Assembly: GCA_022606425.2 (NCBI GenBank)
Contig: JAHDVF020001036.1
Coordinates: 124,001-188,000, forward strand
Direction of reading: 5' to 3'
DNA length: 64,000 nt
Source: Lepidostoma basale
Lineage: Eukaryota > Arthropoda > Insecta > Trichoptera > Lepidostomatidae
Shown here piece by piece: positions 1 through 10,070 of this stretch. The notes under the pieces were generated by a model. That model was not told the DNA's origin and ran no database searches. It saw nothing but the letters and a program-made list of their open reading frames with translations. The translations under genes were made by a program, and so were the position numbers. Every line of letters starts with the position of its first letter. Positions within the stretch are counted from its first letter, which is position 1.

Positions 1-50
1 TCAAATTGTTTACGTGATCTGACAGATGTTATAAAGATTTATTTTGGAAA
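1..50. mobile_element. Hh2 foldback remnant (central part)
   Basis: Contains the motif GATCTGACAGATGTT, which otherwise occurs at the centre of the complete Hh2 foldback near 2990-3010. Truncated by the window edge. Identity rests on this short match. Confidence 0.4.
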
Positions 51-271
51 GTTTATGCTTTTGTTATAACAAAAATAATGATTCAATTAAAATTTTAAAA
101 TAATAATTCAAAGTTCTTAGTGGGGTTCAGGTAATTACTTACAACAACCGAAATAAATCAAAGATTGGACTTGACGTTAAATTTATTTGATTATTTATAA
201 TATTTTCTTTATTTATTTTTTATTCTCTTTTAATTTTTAAAATTTCGAGATTGCTTAAAGTTATATTTCTA

Positions 272-620
272 TTATTAACATGCTTCATTCTAATGCACTG
301 TCAAATTTTAGAATGGCAAAACATTCTCATAAAATATAATTGATCTTCTAGAAAACAGGCGTTTTAATTCGTATTAATTATTTAACAAAATTATTTTCTA
401 TCGTGGTTTAATGACCTTTTGTAAAATATATAAGATTGTTTTCTGAAGGATGATTCAAAATTCTTTTATATATATTTTTCATGAGAGAGATTTTATACTC
501 ACAAGGGTAATGTGGTGTATTTGATAATAACCCCAGCAAGGCAGAACATGCCACTCCCACATAAATATAATATAATTTATAGGCAACGGACATTTCCATC
601 CGTGCTAAATACGATTTATT
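272..620 (+). mobile_element. Two decayed right halves of Hh1 hammerhead elements
   Basis: 272-410 and 518-620 each keep the Hh1 right-arm signature: a CATxxCATTC block, a TAAAATATAAT stretch, then GTTTT..TTCGTATTAATTATTTAA. The second keeps TTGATAA followed by a damaged stem and GAACATGCC, a mutated version of the GAAACATGTC found in better copies. Both are old. Confidence 0.5.
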
Positions 621-1185
621 TCATTCACAAGATGAGGTAAGAATGAGGTAACTTTTTCCGCTCATTCTAAAGTGTGAAAATGAGTAGACACCAAACAAAA
701 TAATGTGTTTCTATACAGGCAACACAGTTATATATTGCCATTTAAGGATAGGCGCGTGATTAACCGAGTAGGTACCTGTCGGAGATAAAAGGTACCTACC
801 CAGTCGAGAGGAATATTAATATGACATTGCCACACCGCGCCGGTGTAACCACACCTTAACAATATCAACATTACAAGGACCCCCGGGTACCTCGAGCGGT
901 GCTCGGCTTGTAAAACCAATGTTAAATTATGCTCGCGTTCGCCGAGATAAAGGTCAGAGTGATGACTCAATTTGTCTCGAACAAGGGAAAGTTATATCGA
1001 AAAATGATTGCTTCAATTGTTGTATTAGATATCATTTTCATGAAATGAGATTACATTTTACAATTTGGATTTTTTAGTGTGAAAATTGAAGCCATCGTAT
1101 AGTTGATATGGATCATAATTTATTTAAGCAGTATCTTTTTTATTATAAAAAAATCTGATGAAATATCACGTGAACTAAAAAATAT
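621..1185. other. No recognised gene
   Basis: 735-970 is GC-richer than its surroundings, with paired GGTACCT motifs, and has no match elsewhere in the window. The remainder is AT-rich. The only open frame is 80 codons and shows no recognisable protein. Confidence 0.4.
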
Positions 1186-1740
1186 ATGAATTTTAATTGT
1201 ATCTCAATAGAGACGAAGATGCAAACTGGAAATTGAATATGGTTAGTCAAGGTGTTTACAGGAATTATGACCTGTCATTGGTTGGGTTAAGCGCACGCTT
1301 TATGTAATTACAACATTCCCCATTCCACCTTTTTCTTTATGACCATGTAAGACAAATTTTTGGAAGTTGTATATATGTTACAAATCTAATTTCACATGTC
1401 AGTTTCAAAATGCCATCTATGAAGATTTTTGATTACATATGTTAATCTTTTTAAGATTACTCTATATAATCCACATACTAACGCCATCTATGGAGATAAA
1501 ATTTAAGCATTTAGCAGAACTACTTTATTAACACAATGTGAAAGGCTATCGCCATTAGCGCATTGTTAGAAGCCGCCTAGAGATGTCACTCCTATCTATA
1601 TGCCAAAGAATTGACCAGAATGATTACAAAAATTTTTGTGCATCTTCGTCTCTATTGAAATACAATTAAAATTCATGAATTAATAACCCACCGTGGGTGA
1701 AATCCAGGGTTCGTATACAAGTATAAGTATACATTCACAA
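1186..1740. mobile_element. FB3 terminal-inverted-repeat element
   Basis: 38-bp terminal inverted repeats at 1186-1223 and 1639-1676 (core AGAGACGAAGATGCA, one mismatch) enclose about 415 bp with no coding capacity. The interior keeps ACCTGTCATTGGTTGGGTTA and ACAACATTCCCCATTCCACC, also seen in the copies at 8.2 and 55.5 kb. 1680-1740 matches the outer flank of other copies (TACAAG..ATACATTC). Class is unproven: the ends do not name a superfamily, and no TSD is obvious. Confidence 0.65.
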
Positions 1741-1799
1741 AAAATAAAAAATATATGTCAGTTTTATTTAATTTTTTTTTTTTTTCGTTAGTACTAAAC

Positions 1800-1925
1800 C
1801 TTCATTGTCATTCTTCTACACATTTGATAATGCCTTAGAAAGGCGAAACATGTCATTCCCATAAAATATAATAAAACTTTTAGAAAACTTTTTCGATTTC
1901 ATTCGTATTCATTTCATCTTCAATG
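1800..1925 (+). mobile_element. Hh1 right half with hammerhead-like core
   Basis: Reads out from a ribozyme-like segment at 1824-1854 (TTGATAA, hairpin GCCT/AGGC, GAAAC, ATGTC) into the Hh1 arm CATTCCCATAAAATATAATAAAAC and the outer TTCGTATT motif. The left arm is missing. Confidence 0.65.
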
Positions 1926-2044
1926 TCAAGATAATGGTATGACTTTGCATACCATTATCGTCACGAAAAGTTATTAATTTATTAGTATTCAAAATATTGG
2001 CTATCACTTGGGAGAAACTTTCTCTATTTTAAGAACTAATTAAA

Positions 2045-2470
2045 AACTAACTAACCATCACGCCATTTCCCCGGTGAAGTAGGCAGAGAGGATGGATCGC
2101 CACAATGCTCTGGCCTGGCATACCTCTCGGAATTCCTCTGCATTCATACATCGTACCATGCACGCACGTCGATTATTCCGACTTCGAATGTGGCCGCCTT
2201 TTAGTAATTGATTCAATGTATTTTATATTATTTGTTTTAGATTTATTTTGTGGGTGTTGGACGATCGAAGTGTGCGCGGGAGATGCCTATTGGTGGCGAT
2301 GAGGTTCGCAACCCATCACACCGCGTCTTCCGCGGGGCGAAAAGAGAAGGATGGAGTGCCGCATCAGTAAAAGTGTGACAGTCCATTCTTTCTACCTACC
2401 CTTTCGGGGAGACGGCGTGATGGTTAGTTAGTTAGTTAGTTTTTTTTTCATTTGGTCATGCAATGTTTCT
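2045..2470 (-). pseudogene. LINE-A 3' end, split by a NonA-1 insertion
   Basis: The minus strand encodes the LINE-A C-terminus (RRACMxRCMNVEEARE...RSIL) and ends in CATCACGCC(A)TTTCCCCGG preceded by a CTAACTAAC tail at 2045. Homology resumes at 2449-2470 (TTTGGTCATGCAATGTTT) after a plus-strand NonA-1 at 2213-2444, so LINE-A was here first. Confidence 0.7.
2213..2444 (+). mobile_element. NonA-1, 5'-truncated, nested in LINE-A
   Basis: Contains the NonA-1 GC-rich block (GATCGAAGTGTGCGCGGGAG, CACACCGCG, GCGGGGCGAAAAGAGAAGG) and ends in the LINE-A type terminus CGGGGAGACGGCGTGATGG with four TTAG units. It carries only the last ~230 bp of the 662-bp element. Confidence 0.75.
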
Positions 2471-2547
2471 ATTTTTAGCCGCACGAAATAGCTCCTCCAA
2501 AGTTCCTAAGCCGGTAGTTCATATATTTTTAAATGATATTCATCTTA

Positions 2548-2713
2548 CGATCGAAGTGTGTGCGGGAGATGCCTATTGGTGGCGATGAGGTTCGCAACCC
2601 ATCACACCGCGTCTCCCGCGGGGCGAAAAGAGAAGGATGGAGTGCCGCATCAGTAAAAGTGTGACAGTCCATTTAACTCGGGGAAACGGCGTGATGGTTA
2701 GTTAGTTAGTTTA
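2548..2713 (+). mobile_element. NonA-1, 5'-truncated, with perfect 11-bp TSD
   Basis: 166-bp copy starting at CGATCGAAGTG and ending in GATGG(TTAG)n. Flanks TATTCATCTTA at 2537-2547 and 2714-2724 are identical. Variable 5' truncation with a constant 3' end and an 11-bp TSD is the signature of LINE-type target-primed reverse transcription. Confidence 0.85.
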
Positions 2714-2844
2714 TATTCATCTTATGACTCCTAAACATTTTAAATATTTCTTTTATGTACCATTTCCTTCTAAATGTTTTTTAAATAGCATGTAAGCAAT
2801 TATTTAATTTCTTCTATATACTTTGTGTTGTTATGATGGTTTAT

Positions 2845-3155
2845 TTCTATTTTTATTTTTTATACAGTTTTTTTATATACACATCACATATATTAAAATA
2901 AATAAATTATATAGACATGTTTTGGACAAACAGTCCTTCTTCAGTAAAGATACATTTTTATAAAAAATATTATAAAACTGTTGCTGTTTACACGATCTGA
3001 CAGATGTTAGATCATGTAAACAACAATTTTATAATATTTTATAAATATGTATCTTTACTGAAGAAGGACTGTTTGTCCGAAACATGTCTAAATAATTTTA
3101 TTTTTTTAATATATGTGTTGTGTATACAAAGTGTATAAAAGAGAAAAATAGAAAT
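2845..3155. mobile_element. Hh2 foldback with two opposed hammerhead motifs
   Basis: Near-perfect inverted repeat, arms about 2845-2990 and 3005-3155, centred on GATCTGACAGATG. Each arm holds a hammerhead-like core: minus strand at 2914-2944 (CTGAAGA, AAAAC in place of GAAAC) and plus strand at 3058-3088 (all core bases intact). The outer arms read ATACAAAGT..ATAAAA. No coding capacity. Confidence 0.75.
3058..3088 (+). ncRNA. Hammerhead ribozyme motif, Hh2
   Basis: CTGAAGA at 3058-3064, a 4-bp stem II (GGAC/GTCC), then GAAAC and ATGTC. Stem I can form between TTTA just before the core and TAAA just after GTC. Stem III is only the palindrome CATG, so it would need a partner molecule. Family knowledge: self-cleavage is expected 3' of GTC. 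Activity itself is inferred. Confidence 0.7.
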
Positions 3156-3570
3156 ACATTTTTAATTGTTTGATTTTGTTTTAAATTCATTTCATAGTAA
3201 TTGTATATTAATGCAGTAAAAATGTTTATTTATTTTAAGTGCAACTACGGAAAGTATGATGCATTATTAATTATATATTTTATACAGATCCTGGCTTCAC
3301 TCGCTGTTGAATTTAATTCAAGTAAAATTTGATTCTTCCTCCATTATTATACCTCCGTAATTTCATCCGGTATGCATAATTTACATTGGGAAATTTAGAA
3401 TTTTAATAATCATGATTTCGCGGTTGAATTATGCTCGTTTTAATGATGCTTTAATCACAATTTTATGGTATTTATCGACGATTTCACTTTCAATAATCAG
3501 CCAGTAAAATAAACGTAACGGGTTATAATGATAAAAAATCGTTAGGGAAAATTTTAGATCAAGATGTGAT
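3156..3570. other. No recognised gene
   Basis: AT-rich sequence with no repeat shared elsewhere in the window that I could see and no meaningful open frame. Confidence 0.4.
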
Positions 3571-3574
3571 TCAT

Positions 3575-4340
3575 CATCATCCTAAGCTCGACGGCCCTGG
3601 GTGGGCCTTGGCTGAATCCAGGAGCTTCCTCCATTCTTGTCTGTTTGATGCCCCTATTCTCCAATTTCTCACTTGCAACACCGATGCATCCGTGTTGACA
3701 CTGTCCATCCATCGCATTTTGGGCCTTCCTGGTCTTCTACGTCCCTGTGGTACTGAGAGCGTGAGGCGTTTTGTAGGGTTGTCGTCGTCCATTCTGATTA
3801 TGTGAACAGCCCATCTCAAGCGCCCTACTTTGACGGATCTGATCACATCGGGCTCTTTATAGATATCATATAGCTCTCGGTTATATCGACGACGCCAACC
3901 ATTGTGGTCTCTCACTGGGGCATATATTGTCCTAAGAACCCTTCTTTCAAATGCTGCGATGGACCTTTCAGTGTGTTTTGTCATCACCCAGGTTTCAGAG
4001 GCATATGTGAGGACTGGTTTGATCAGGGTCTTGTACAATAGTGTTTTTGTGGTTCTTCGCAGTAATTTGGATCTTAACTGTTTTTGGAGAGCGTAGTAAC
4101 ATCGGTTTGCTGCCATTATCCTTCTGTCAATTTCTTCTCGGGTGTTATTATCACTGGTAACTGTTGAGCCTAAGTATGTAAATGAATTAATTATTTCAAA
4201 GTTGTAATTTGCAGCTGAGAAAACCTGGGGGTATGGATATGTGGTATTAGAAGCAATCATCAATTTTGTTTTATCTTCATTTATGACAAGTCCCATTATT
4301 TTTGCTTTTTCCTCCAATGCTACAAACGCATTATTTGTTG
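3575..4340 (-). CDS. LINE-B reverse transcriptase C-terminal fragment
   Basis: Open frame at 3575-4383 whose LINE part starts near 4340. It covers the end of the RT (xxGLVINEDKTKLM, FTYLGSTVTSDN), the connection domain (IKPVLTYASETWVMT, FERRVLRTIYAP) and the C-terminal block GRRRPGRPKMRW. The YADD region lies upstream and is lost. It ends in SSLG* directly before GATGATGATGAA, a likely microsatellite 3' tail. No frameshift across 255 codons suggests a fairly young 5'-truncated copy. The first ~17 codons of the open frame do not look like LINE protein. Confidence 0.8.
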
Positions 4341-4574
4341 AAGATGCGATTAAAAGGCAATATTTGTTGAAAAATCCACTCATTAATAAACGTAATAAGA
4401 CTAAGTGGTTTTATCATGTGAATAGAACATTGGAGTCGGTTAAATTATCCTTAGAATCAACGGTAAGAAGAATCAAAATCTACAGTTATGCAAATAGATA
4501 GTTAGATATGCGTAGAAGTAATGAATTATTAAATTAAAACCCCCTTTTTCATCATTTGAGATAACCAGTTCTTT

Positions 4575-4800
4575 GAAATCCACAATACGTAAAAATAAAT
4601 ATATGGACGTTTCGCCAGCCGATGTTAGCATCGTCAGGTCTTAAAATCAATTAAAATCGTCAGGTATCACAATCAATTCTAATCGATTGTAAGACCTGAC
4701 GATGCTAACATCGGTTAGCGAAACAGCTGTCGCGACTAATTATATTCAATTTTGATATTCATAACAAAGTTTATTTATTTAACCATTTAATAATATGCAC
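4575..4800. mobile_element. Hh4 foldback (variant) with two hammerhead motifs
   Basis: Opposed motifs at 4606-4637 (minus) and 4696-4731 (plus) flank a short centre around TCGATTG. The right arm keeps GAAACAGCTGTCGCG and the outer TTGATATTCATAACAAAGTTTA typical of Hh4. The left arm has changed AGCTGTC to GTCC. Confidence 0.7.
4696..4731 (+). ncRNA. Hammerhead ribozyme motif, Hh4
   Basis: CTGACGA at 4696-4702, a perfect 6-bp stem II (GCTAAC/GTTAGC, loop ATCG), then GAAAC and AGCTGTC. CAGCTG is self-complementary and would serve as an intermolecular stem III. Stem I is weak (only the closing G:C is clear). All core nucleotides match the CUGANGA...GAAA consensus. Confidence 0.7.
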
Positions 4801-4834
4801 TTAAAGTTGTCATCGCAAACAAAAACCTATCCAA

Positions 4835-5348
4835 AAAGCTAGAATGGCAGTGCACAATAGTGTTCTTCTACCGACCCTTATGTATGGAAGCGAAGCATGG
4901 AACTGGCAAAAGGAGGATGAAAGTATAATAAATGCAGTAGAAATGAGATCTCTTAGACGAATGTGTGGATACTCTGTGTATGATAGAGTCGAATGAAAAT
5001 ATAAGAAGTGAATGCGGTGCGAATGATGGTGTCATGAACAAAATAATGAAAGGATCATTAAGATGGTTTGGACATATGGAAAGAATGAAGAAAGAATGGT
5101 AAAAAAATTATATGTTAATGATGTAAATGGAACCAGAAATAGAGGAAGACCGAGGAAAACGTGGCACGATCAAATAAATCAAATATTGAATGTCGGCCAT
5201 GTGAGGAGAAATCGACGCGCGTGCATGACACGATGTATGAATGTTGAGGAAGCGAGAGAAATATGTCAGGAAAGAAAAGTGTGGCAGTCCATTTTTTCTG
5301 CCTACCCCTTCGGGGAGACGGCGTGATGGTTAGTTAGTTAGTTAGTTA
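4835..5348 (+). pseudogene. LINE-A C-terminal fragment (TTAG-tail subfamily)
   Basis: Starts in KARMAVHN and continues through LMYGSEAWNWQ, EMRSLRRMCGYSVYDRV, SLRWFGHMER and RRACMTRCMNVEEARE to AYPFGETA*, then GATGG and (TTAG)n. A 2-bp deletion near 4988 and a further frame change near 5090 break the frame. Sequence beyond 5348 (GGCCAAAAC-like) resembles the outer part of an Hh4 element. Confidence 0.8.
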
Positions 5349-5516
5349 ATGTTGAGATATCAAAGTGTTTCCGCCAAAACAATGGATTATCTAATGTATA
5401 TTTCACTAACATGTCTCGGGCTACAGACGCTCTTCCTCAGTGTAGAAATTTTAACAGTTTTTAACACAGGGTCGAAATTTCGATGTGTTTAAAAAATATT
5501 TAAACTCAAATTTAGT

Positions 5517-5810
5517 TACATCATTACGCCTCCTAGGGATTTGGCCTCCTCCACAACGGTCCTCCACTGACTTCTGTCTCTGGCCATCTCTCTCATTCCT
5601 TAGCTTCTTCCATTTTCTCCCAATCTTCTTCCACGCAATCCGCCCATTTTTTCCTCGGTCTGTCTCTTGGTCTCTTTTCGCGGGGCACCCATCTGGATAT
5701 AATTTGTGGAGTTCTACCCTCTGCCATTCTCGCCACATGGCCAGCCCATCGCAGGTGTTGAGACTTACAGAATCTCACTACTGTTTCATGGTTAATCAGT
5801 TTCAAATTTA
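5517..5810 (-). pseudogene. LINE-E C-terminal fragment
   Basis: The minus strand reads RFCKSQHLRWAGHVARM, a PREKRPRDRPRKKWADCV block and, after frameshifts, ARDRSQWRTVVEEAKSLGG followed by a stop near 5517. This is the RT C-terminal signature of RTE-like insect LINEs. At least two frameshifts; 5'-truncated. Confidence 0.75.
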
Positions 5811-6409
5811 GTTACTTATTTTTTTTTTTAAATACAAAAAAAACCTTTGATATAATTCACTAGCGATTAAATAAAGAGATAAGATATGTAGTGGCTAAAT
5901 TAGACTGCGGTAAGACCATGAGAACACATTATAAACAATAATCTTGTCAATCGAGTGATAAATTACTTCGAGAATGCACAGCGAGCATTGAGATACATTA
6001 ACAACCGATAATTACAGCCTTGCAAACACGTATGCGCAACGTATTTGCCTATGGGCAGTCCTCTATCACCACGTATGGTACGAATATACGTATTTAATAT
6101 GGCTGTTAAGTTTTTTAGCTTCTGCATTACGCAAGCCAATGGTTTCAACAGAAAATTTATTACAAAAATACCCTAATTTTCAAATCAATAGCGGTAGATA
6201 TGGATAGTTATATATAATATAATATATAAAAATTGTATAAGGTTTTATATATAATTACAACAAAATATAAATAAACAAATACAAATCGTTGTCAACCTTT
6301 CTCCATCAACTAATGTGCTTCTCCACCCTCACACCATCCTCCTCGGTCTCTCGCAAGTGTTCTCAAGGGCCCTTCCCGCCGTCCACACAATATCATCGCT
6401 ATACCTGAT
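5811..6409. other. No recognised gene; possible RT scrap at the end
   Basis: Mostly AT-rich single-copy sequence. At 6310-6410 the minus strand reads RYSDDIVWTAGRALENTCERPRR, vaguely like a mutated YADD neighbourhood, but it is too short to assign. Confidence 0.35.
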
Positions 6410-6497
6410 GATGATAGAGATCGACGAGATAGATGAGATGAGATCGACGAGATAGATAGACGAGATAGATGAGATAGATGAGACGAGATAGATGAGA
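6410..6497. repeat. GAGATAGAT / GATCGAC-type microsatellite
   Basis: Irregular tandem array of GAGATAGAT, GATCGAC and GAGATGAG units, immediately upstream of the LINE-J 3' end. Confidence 0.7.
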
Positions 6498-6712
6498 TCG
6501 ACGTCTTTCATGTTAGTGAAAGTACGTTCAGGGGGCAAATACTATTGACTTTACAAAGTATCTTGTCTTCCTAATGTCGAACCATCTCTAATGCGTTCCT
6601 GGTACTTTGTTGTATTTTTATGATAGTTTTCCTGTACTTAATAGATGCCTTAAACATTTTCCTGTTTGTAATGTCTATTGAGTTAATAAACTGATTTGAT
6701 TTGATTTGATTT
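6498..6712 (+). pseudogene. LINE-J (Jockey-like) 3' end
   Basis: Begins DVFHVSESTFRGQILL and stops after about 25 codons, followed by the LINE-J 3' UTR ending AGTTAATAAACTGATT and a (TTGAT)n tail. The same terminus is seen at 26.3, 33.3, 48.4 and 60.9 kb. Confidence 0.75.
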
Positions 6713-7030
6713 GATGATGATGATGATTTGTATAGTGCCATTTTTGTGAGAGATTCATTTCAAGGGCGCTCAACGTCCGGAATGCTTCTCTTAAAAAGAA
6801 AAGTTTTAAGAGAGCTTCTGAACACTCTTTCGTCGTATTGATTGGGGATATTGTAGGGCAGCCTGTTCCACGCCGTCGCGTCGGTCCCGCGATGCTAAAA
6901 GCGCGATCCGCGAAGTTTGAAGCTCCTTGGCGCCGCGAGACGAGAAGTTTGTGTGTTGCTGCTTCCTTCGAGGATCATAGAGTTGGCTGCCTGGTAGGCT
7001 GTCTCCAGACTCATCTCCAGCCCATCATTG
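6713..7030 (-). pseudogene. LINE-L (L2/CR1-like) C-terminus
   Basis: The minus strand reads NFADRAF, then (after a frameshift) AWNRLPYNIPNQ and FRSSLKTFLFKRSIPD and a stop. This is the usual end of L2/CR1-group LINE proteins (GDRAFxVAxPxxWNSLP...SLKTHLF). The 3' tail is (ATC)n. Confidence 0.75.
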
Positions 7031-7157
7031 GCCTCCATTCAGTAACATTTATTATTTTTCATTATAATTAACTATTTTCTGATTTATATTGGAGATTGTA
7101 TAATTAATTATAATACCGTTGATTTAAATCCTTGATATTAGTTTTTTTTATATAATA

Positions 7158-7660
7158 TAGATGAAAGCAAAAATGGCCGTTCGCATTGGAGTTTTAGTAC
7201 TAACCCTGATGAAGTATGAAACTGGCAGAAGAAGGATGAGATCATAATAAATGATGTAGAGATGAGGTCCCTTAGACGTATGTGTGGTAGAACGATGTAC
7301 GACAGAATTTCAAATGCTGATATAAGCAAGGAATGTAGAACAGAAGAAAGTATTATGAACAAAACTATGAAAGTATCACTACTTTGGTTTGGACATATGG
7401 AGCGTATGAATAATGGTTGGGAAAATATACGTTAACGGTGTGAATGGAGGACGGAGTCATGGGAGACCGATGAACACTTGGCATGACCAAATTAATACAA
7501 TTTTAAAGGTCGGCCATGTAAGAAGAATCGACGTGCGTTTATGACTCAATGTATGAATGTGGAGGAAGCTAGAAGGAAGATGTGTCAGAATCGAGAAGTA
7601 TGACGATCTATTCTCTCTGCCTACCCCTTCGGAGAAACGGCGTGATTGTTTGTTGTTGAT
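7158..7660 (+). pseudogene. LINE-A fragment (TTG-tail subfamily)
   Basis: Runs from KAKMAV through EMRSLRRMCGRTMYDRISNADI and RWFGHMER to the terminus GGCGTGATTGTTTGTTGTTG. Several small indels and stops. Followed by TTCTTCTATGTTCACCAT, an Hh2 outer motif. Confidence 0.75.
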
Positions 7661-7734
7661 GTTTCATTTCTTCTATGTTCACCATAATTTTGTGTTGAGT
7701 ATTCATAATTTAACATAGAAGGTTATCCACCGCT

Positions 7735-7858
7735 CACCCGAAGCTGTTATAGGACGCAGCGGCGCCTTTTCGTCATCTTCGCTCTCATCGAGAATCGAAC
7801 CCGGGACTTTTGGGGTGGCAGTCAAAGCACTTACCACTCGGCCACGAAAGGTCGTCGT
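7735..7858 (-). mobile_element. tRNA-derived SINE head with a different body
   Basis: The minus strand carries an A box (TGGCCGAGTGGTAAG) and B box (GGGTTCGATTCTC) as in SINE-T. The downstream part (CGACGAAAAGGCGCCGCTGCG region) does not match the SINE-T body, so this is either another SINE subfamily or a chimera. Confidence 0.6.
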
Positions 7859-7929
7859 TCATAAAGGATCGAAAAATCTCGATAATTAATTATTACAGTT
7901 GTCCTCCAAACTCTCCACATAAACGAAAA

Positions 7930-7985
7930 AATATTGTTACACCTGATGATGCCAACATCGGTTGGCAACAGTTTACTTTTTTTCT
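7930..7985 (+). mobile_element. Hh4 remnant with broken hammerhead
   Basis: CTGATGA at 7943, stem II GCCAAC/GTTGGC, but GAAAC is lost (reads AACAG). A decayed Hh4 core. Confidence 0.5.
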
Positions 7986-8183
7986 GTTTTTACACCACTT
8001 TCTCAGTTTGTTTGTATTACCCTTACGAAGATTCGTCGGAAGGAAAAACCGGTTGATTCAATAAAACGAAAAAAATGGTGTAAAAATAAAAATAAAATGT
8101 TTTCAATTTTGTTTTTTTGAATGTGTACAAATACTTGTTGACAAATACTAGATTTTACCCATTGAAGGTTAATCATTATTAAG

Positions 8184-8961
8184 AATTAATTGTATCTCAA
8201 TAGAGACGAAGAAGTAAATAGTTTTTTTTTTGGAAACAGAATATGGTGGCCGAGGCGTTTACAGGACTTATGACCTGTTTAAGAAGGCCGGAATGGGGAA
8301 TGTTGTTAACATAAAGCGATCGCTTAACCCAGAGGTCGGCAAAGTGCGGCTCCGGAGCCGCATGCGGCTCTTTAGCTTCTTAAGTGCGGCTCCGGCACAA
8401 ATGTTCACGGACAGGCGCGCAAGGCGCGCCGATGGTATCGGCGGGTGACGACTGCGGGGTGCGCGGTGCGAGGGAACTCTTCTCGCGTTTCAATAAGTCT
8501 GGTTGGCGTTGGATAGCAGTCACCTCGCCAGTCGCGTTGCTAAGGTCACGGTGGTCGGCGCTTGTCGTGTTTGTAAGTCGCGCACGTGTTACAAGGGTTT
8601 TTTCCATGATTTTTGAATAAGATGTCTCATTATGGATTCCTTATATATATTTGTTTTTATCCATGAATAATATGTTTATTAAATATGATATCAGGTTTTA
8701 TTCAGCGTAGGTACCCGTAATTTAATAAAGTGCTGAAATTATAATAAATGTTTGCTAAATCAAAAAAACAGAATTGGCTCTTATTTTTTTTAAATCGTTG
8801 TACCTAATGTACAAATTTGGCTCTTTGGCAAATAAGTTTGCCGACCACTGGCTTAACCCAAACAATGACAGGTCATAAGTCCTGTAAACGCCTCGGCCAC
8901 CATATTCTGTTTCCAAAAACAAAACAAAAATTACATCTTCGTCTCTATTGAGATACAATTG
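8184..8961. mobile_element. FB3 element interrupted by a hAT-type MITE
   Basis: Left end AATTGTATCTCAATAGAGACG near 8184 and its inverse near 8936-8961. Internal halves GTGGCCGAGGCGTTTACAGG and its reverse complement show a foldback. A 521-bp element is inserted at 8330-8850. Confidence 0.75.
8330..8850. mobile_element. Non-autonomous hAT-type DNA transposon
   Basis: Terminal repeats CAGAGGTCGGCAAA and TTTGCCGACCACTG (inverted) are bounded by the 8-bp TSD GCTTAACC at 8322-8329 and 8851-8858. The GC-rich left end (GTGCGGCTCCGGAGCCGCATG) is typical of widespread hAT families. There is no transposase frame, so it needs a helper. Confidence 0.85.
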
Positions 8962-8964
8962 ACC

Positions 8965-9287
8965 CTTAAAAATCTTTTCAGTTGAAAATGTAGACAAAAC
9001 CATTAAAGGGTTATTTTACGTATTCATAATTTTATAAATGAATTTAAAAATCCGATACTTCTGATGGTGTAATACAACATCTGGAGTTGTAACCCGTCTG
9101 TGATGTATATATTAAGATGACATCTGTGTCACGAGAAAGTGATCGATTTTGCCGCCATTTTACAAGTTGGAAAAAAATGCCCTACAAGCATTTCTCGCCT
9201 CGCTTTCGTTTTCACACGCATCGTCAATTCTTACTTTGAACGGATTCTTCGTATTTGTTTATTTACATAGCTTTTCAAAGATGCAGC
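8965..9287. other. No recognised gene
   Basis: Single-copy in this window. Contains CATTTCTCGCCTCGCTTTCG near 9190 but no coding frame. Confidence 0.4.
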
Positions 9288-9512
9288 ATTTTATTTAATA
9301 CGAATGAAAATATCTGTTTTCTAGAAGTTTTATAATATTTTATGCGAATGACATGTTTCGCCTGTCTAAGGTATTATTAAATTATCTAATAATGCCTTAG
9401 ACAGATGAAACAAATCTTTCACATAAGATATAATAAAACTTCGAGGAAACTGACGTTTTCATTTGTATTAATTATTTAATAAGGAGTTTTACATCATTGT
9501 TCAACAAACAAT
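9288..9512. mobile_element. Hh1 foldback, copy 1 of a local cluster
   Basis: Arms begin TTAATACGAATGAAAATATC on the left and end in the inverse at about 9480, followed by GGAGTTTTACATCATTGTTC. A hammerhead-like core lies on the minus strand at 9350-9380; the right core is damaged (GATGAAACAAAT). Confidence 0.75.
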
Positions 9513-9585
9513 ACAAATGGTTTCTAATGTGTTTGACTCTCATTTAGAATATTACATATCTATAATCCTTCTGCCTACCCCCCGG

Positions 9586-9820
9586 ATAATATTTAATACT
9601 AATGAAAATGTCTATTTTTTTATAAGTTTTATTAAGTTTTATTATATTTTATGCGAATAACATGTTTCGCCTGTCTAAGATATTACATTATCAAATATTT
9701 GATAATGCCTTAGACAGGCGAAACATGTCATTCACATAAAATATAATAAAACTTCTAGAAAATATACGTTTTTATTCAAATCAATTATTTAATATGGAGT
9801 TTTACATCAATTGAACAAGA
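9586..9820. mobile_element. Hh1 foldback, copy 2
   Basis: Both arms are present with ribozyme-like cores on minus (about 9660-9694) and plus (9699-9729). The two cores meet across ATCAAATATTTGAT. Ends in GGAGTTTTACATCAATTG. Confidence 0.8.
9699..9729 (+). ncRNA. Hammerhead-like motif, Hh1
   Basis: TTGATAA at 9699-9705, stem II GCCT/AGGC with loop TAGAC, GAAAC, ATGTC. Relative to the CUGANGA consensus, position 3 is U and position 8 is A, a paired change that keeps the 3-8 base pair. Stem I is poor in this copy. Confidence 0.5.
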
Positions 9821-9855
9821 TGTAAAACTATAACAATATGTTAAATTTGCCGCGC

Positions 9856-10070
9856 AATAATTAATACGAATGAAAATGTCAGTTTTCTAGAAGTTTTATT
9901 ATATTTTATGGAAATGACATGTTTCGCCCTTCTAAGGTATTATCAAACATTAGAAGGGCGAAACATGTCATTCCCATACAATAATAAAACTTCTAGAAAA
10001 TTGATGTTTTCATTCGTATTAATTATTCAATATGGAGTTTTACATCAGTGTTCAAGAAACAATAAATATG
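9856..10070. mobile_element. Hh1 foldback, copy 3
   Basis: Left core on minus at 9916-9946. The right arm lost its first ~12 bp, so the arms are joined by a very short loop. The outer ends match copies 1 and 2. Three Hh1 copies occur within 800 bp. Confidence 0.75.

Noticed and set aside
728..970. 80-codon minus frame in a GC-richer patch
   Set aside because: No domain, no splice context, no similarity I can name.
3566..4096. Plus-strand frames over LINE-B
   Set aside because: Shadow of the minus-strand RT fragment.
5405..5445. Possible hammerhead on minus (CTGAGGA..GAGAC..ATGTT)
   Set aside because: Stem II does not pair and two core positions are wrong; at best a dead Hh2.
7789..7856. 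tRNA gene on minus
   Set aside because: A and B boxes present but the acceptor stem is not closed, and the same head recurs in SINE copies; also true at 38283, 50200, 52140 and 60840.
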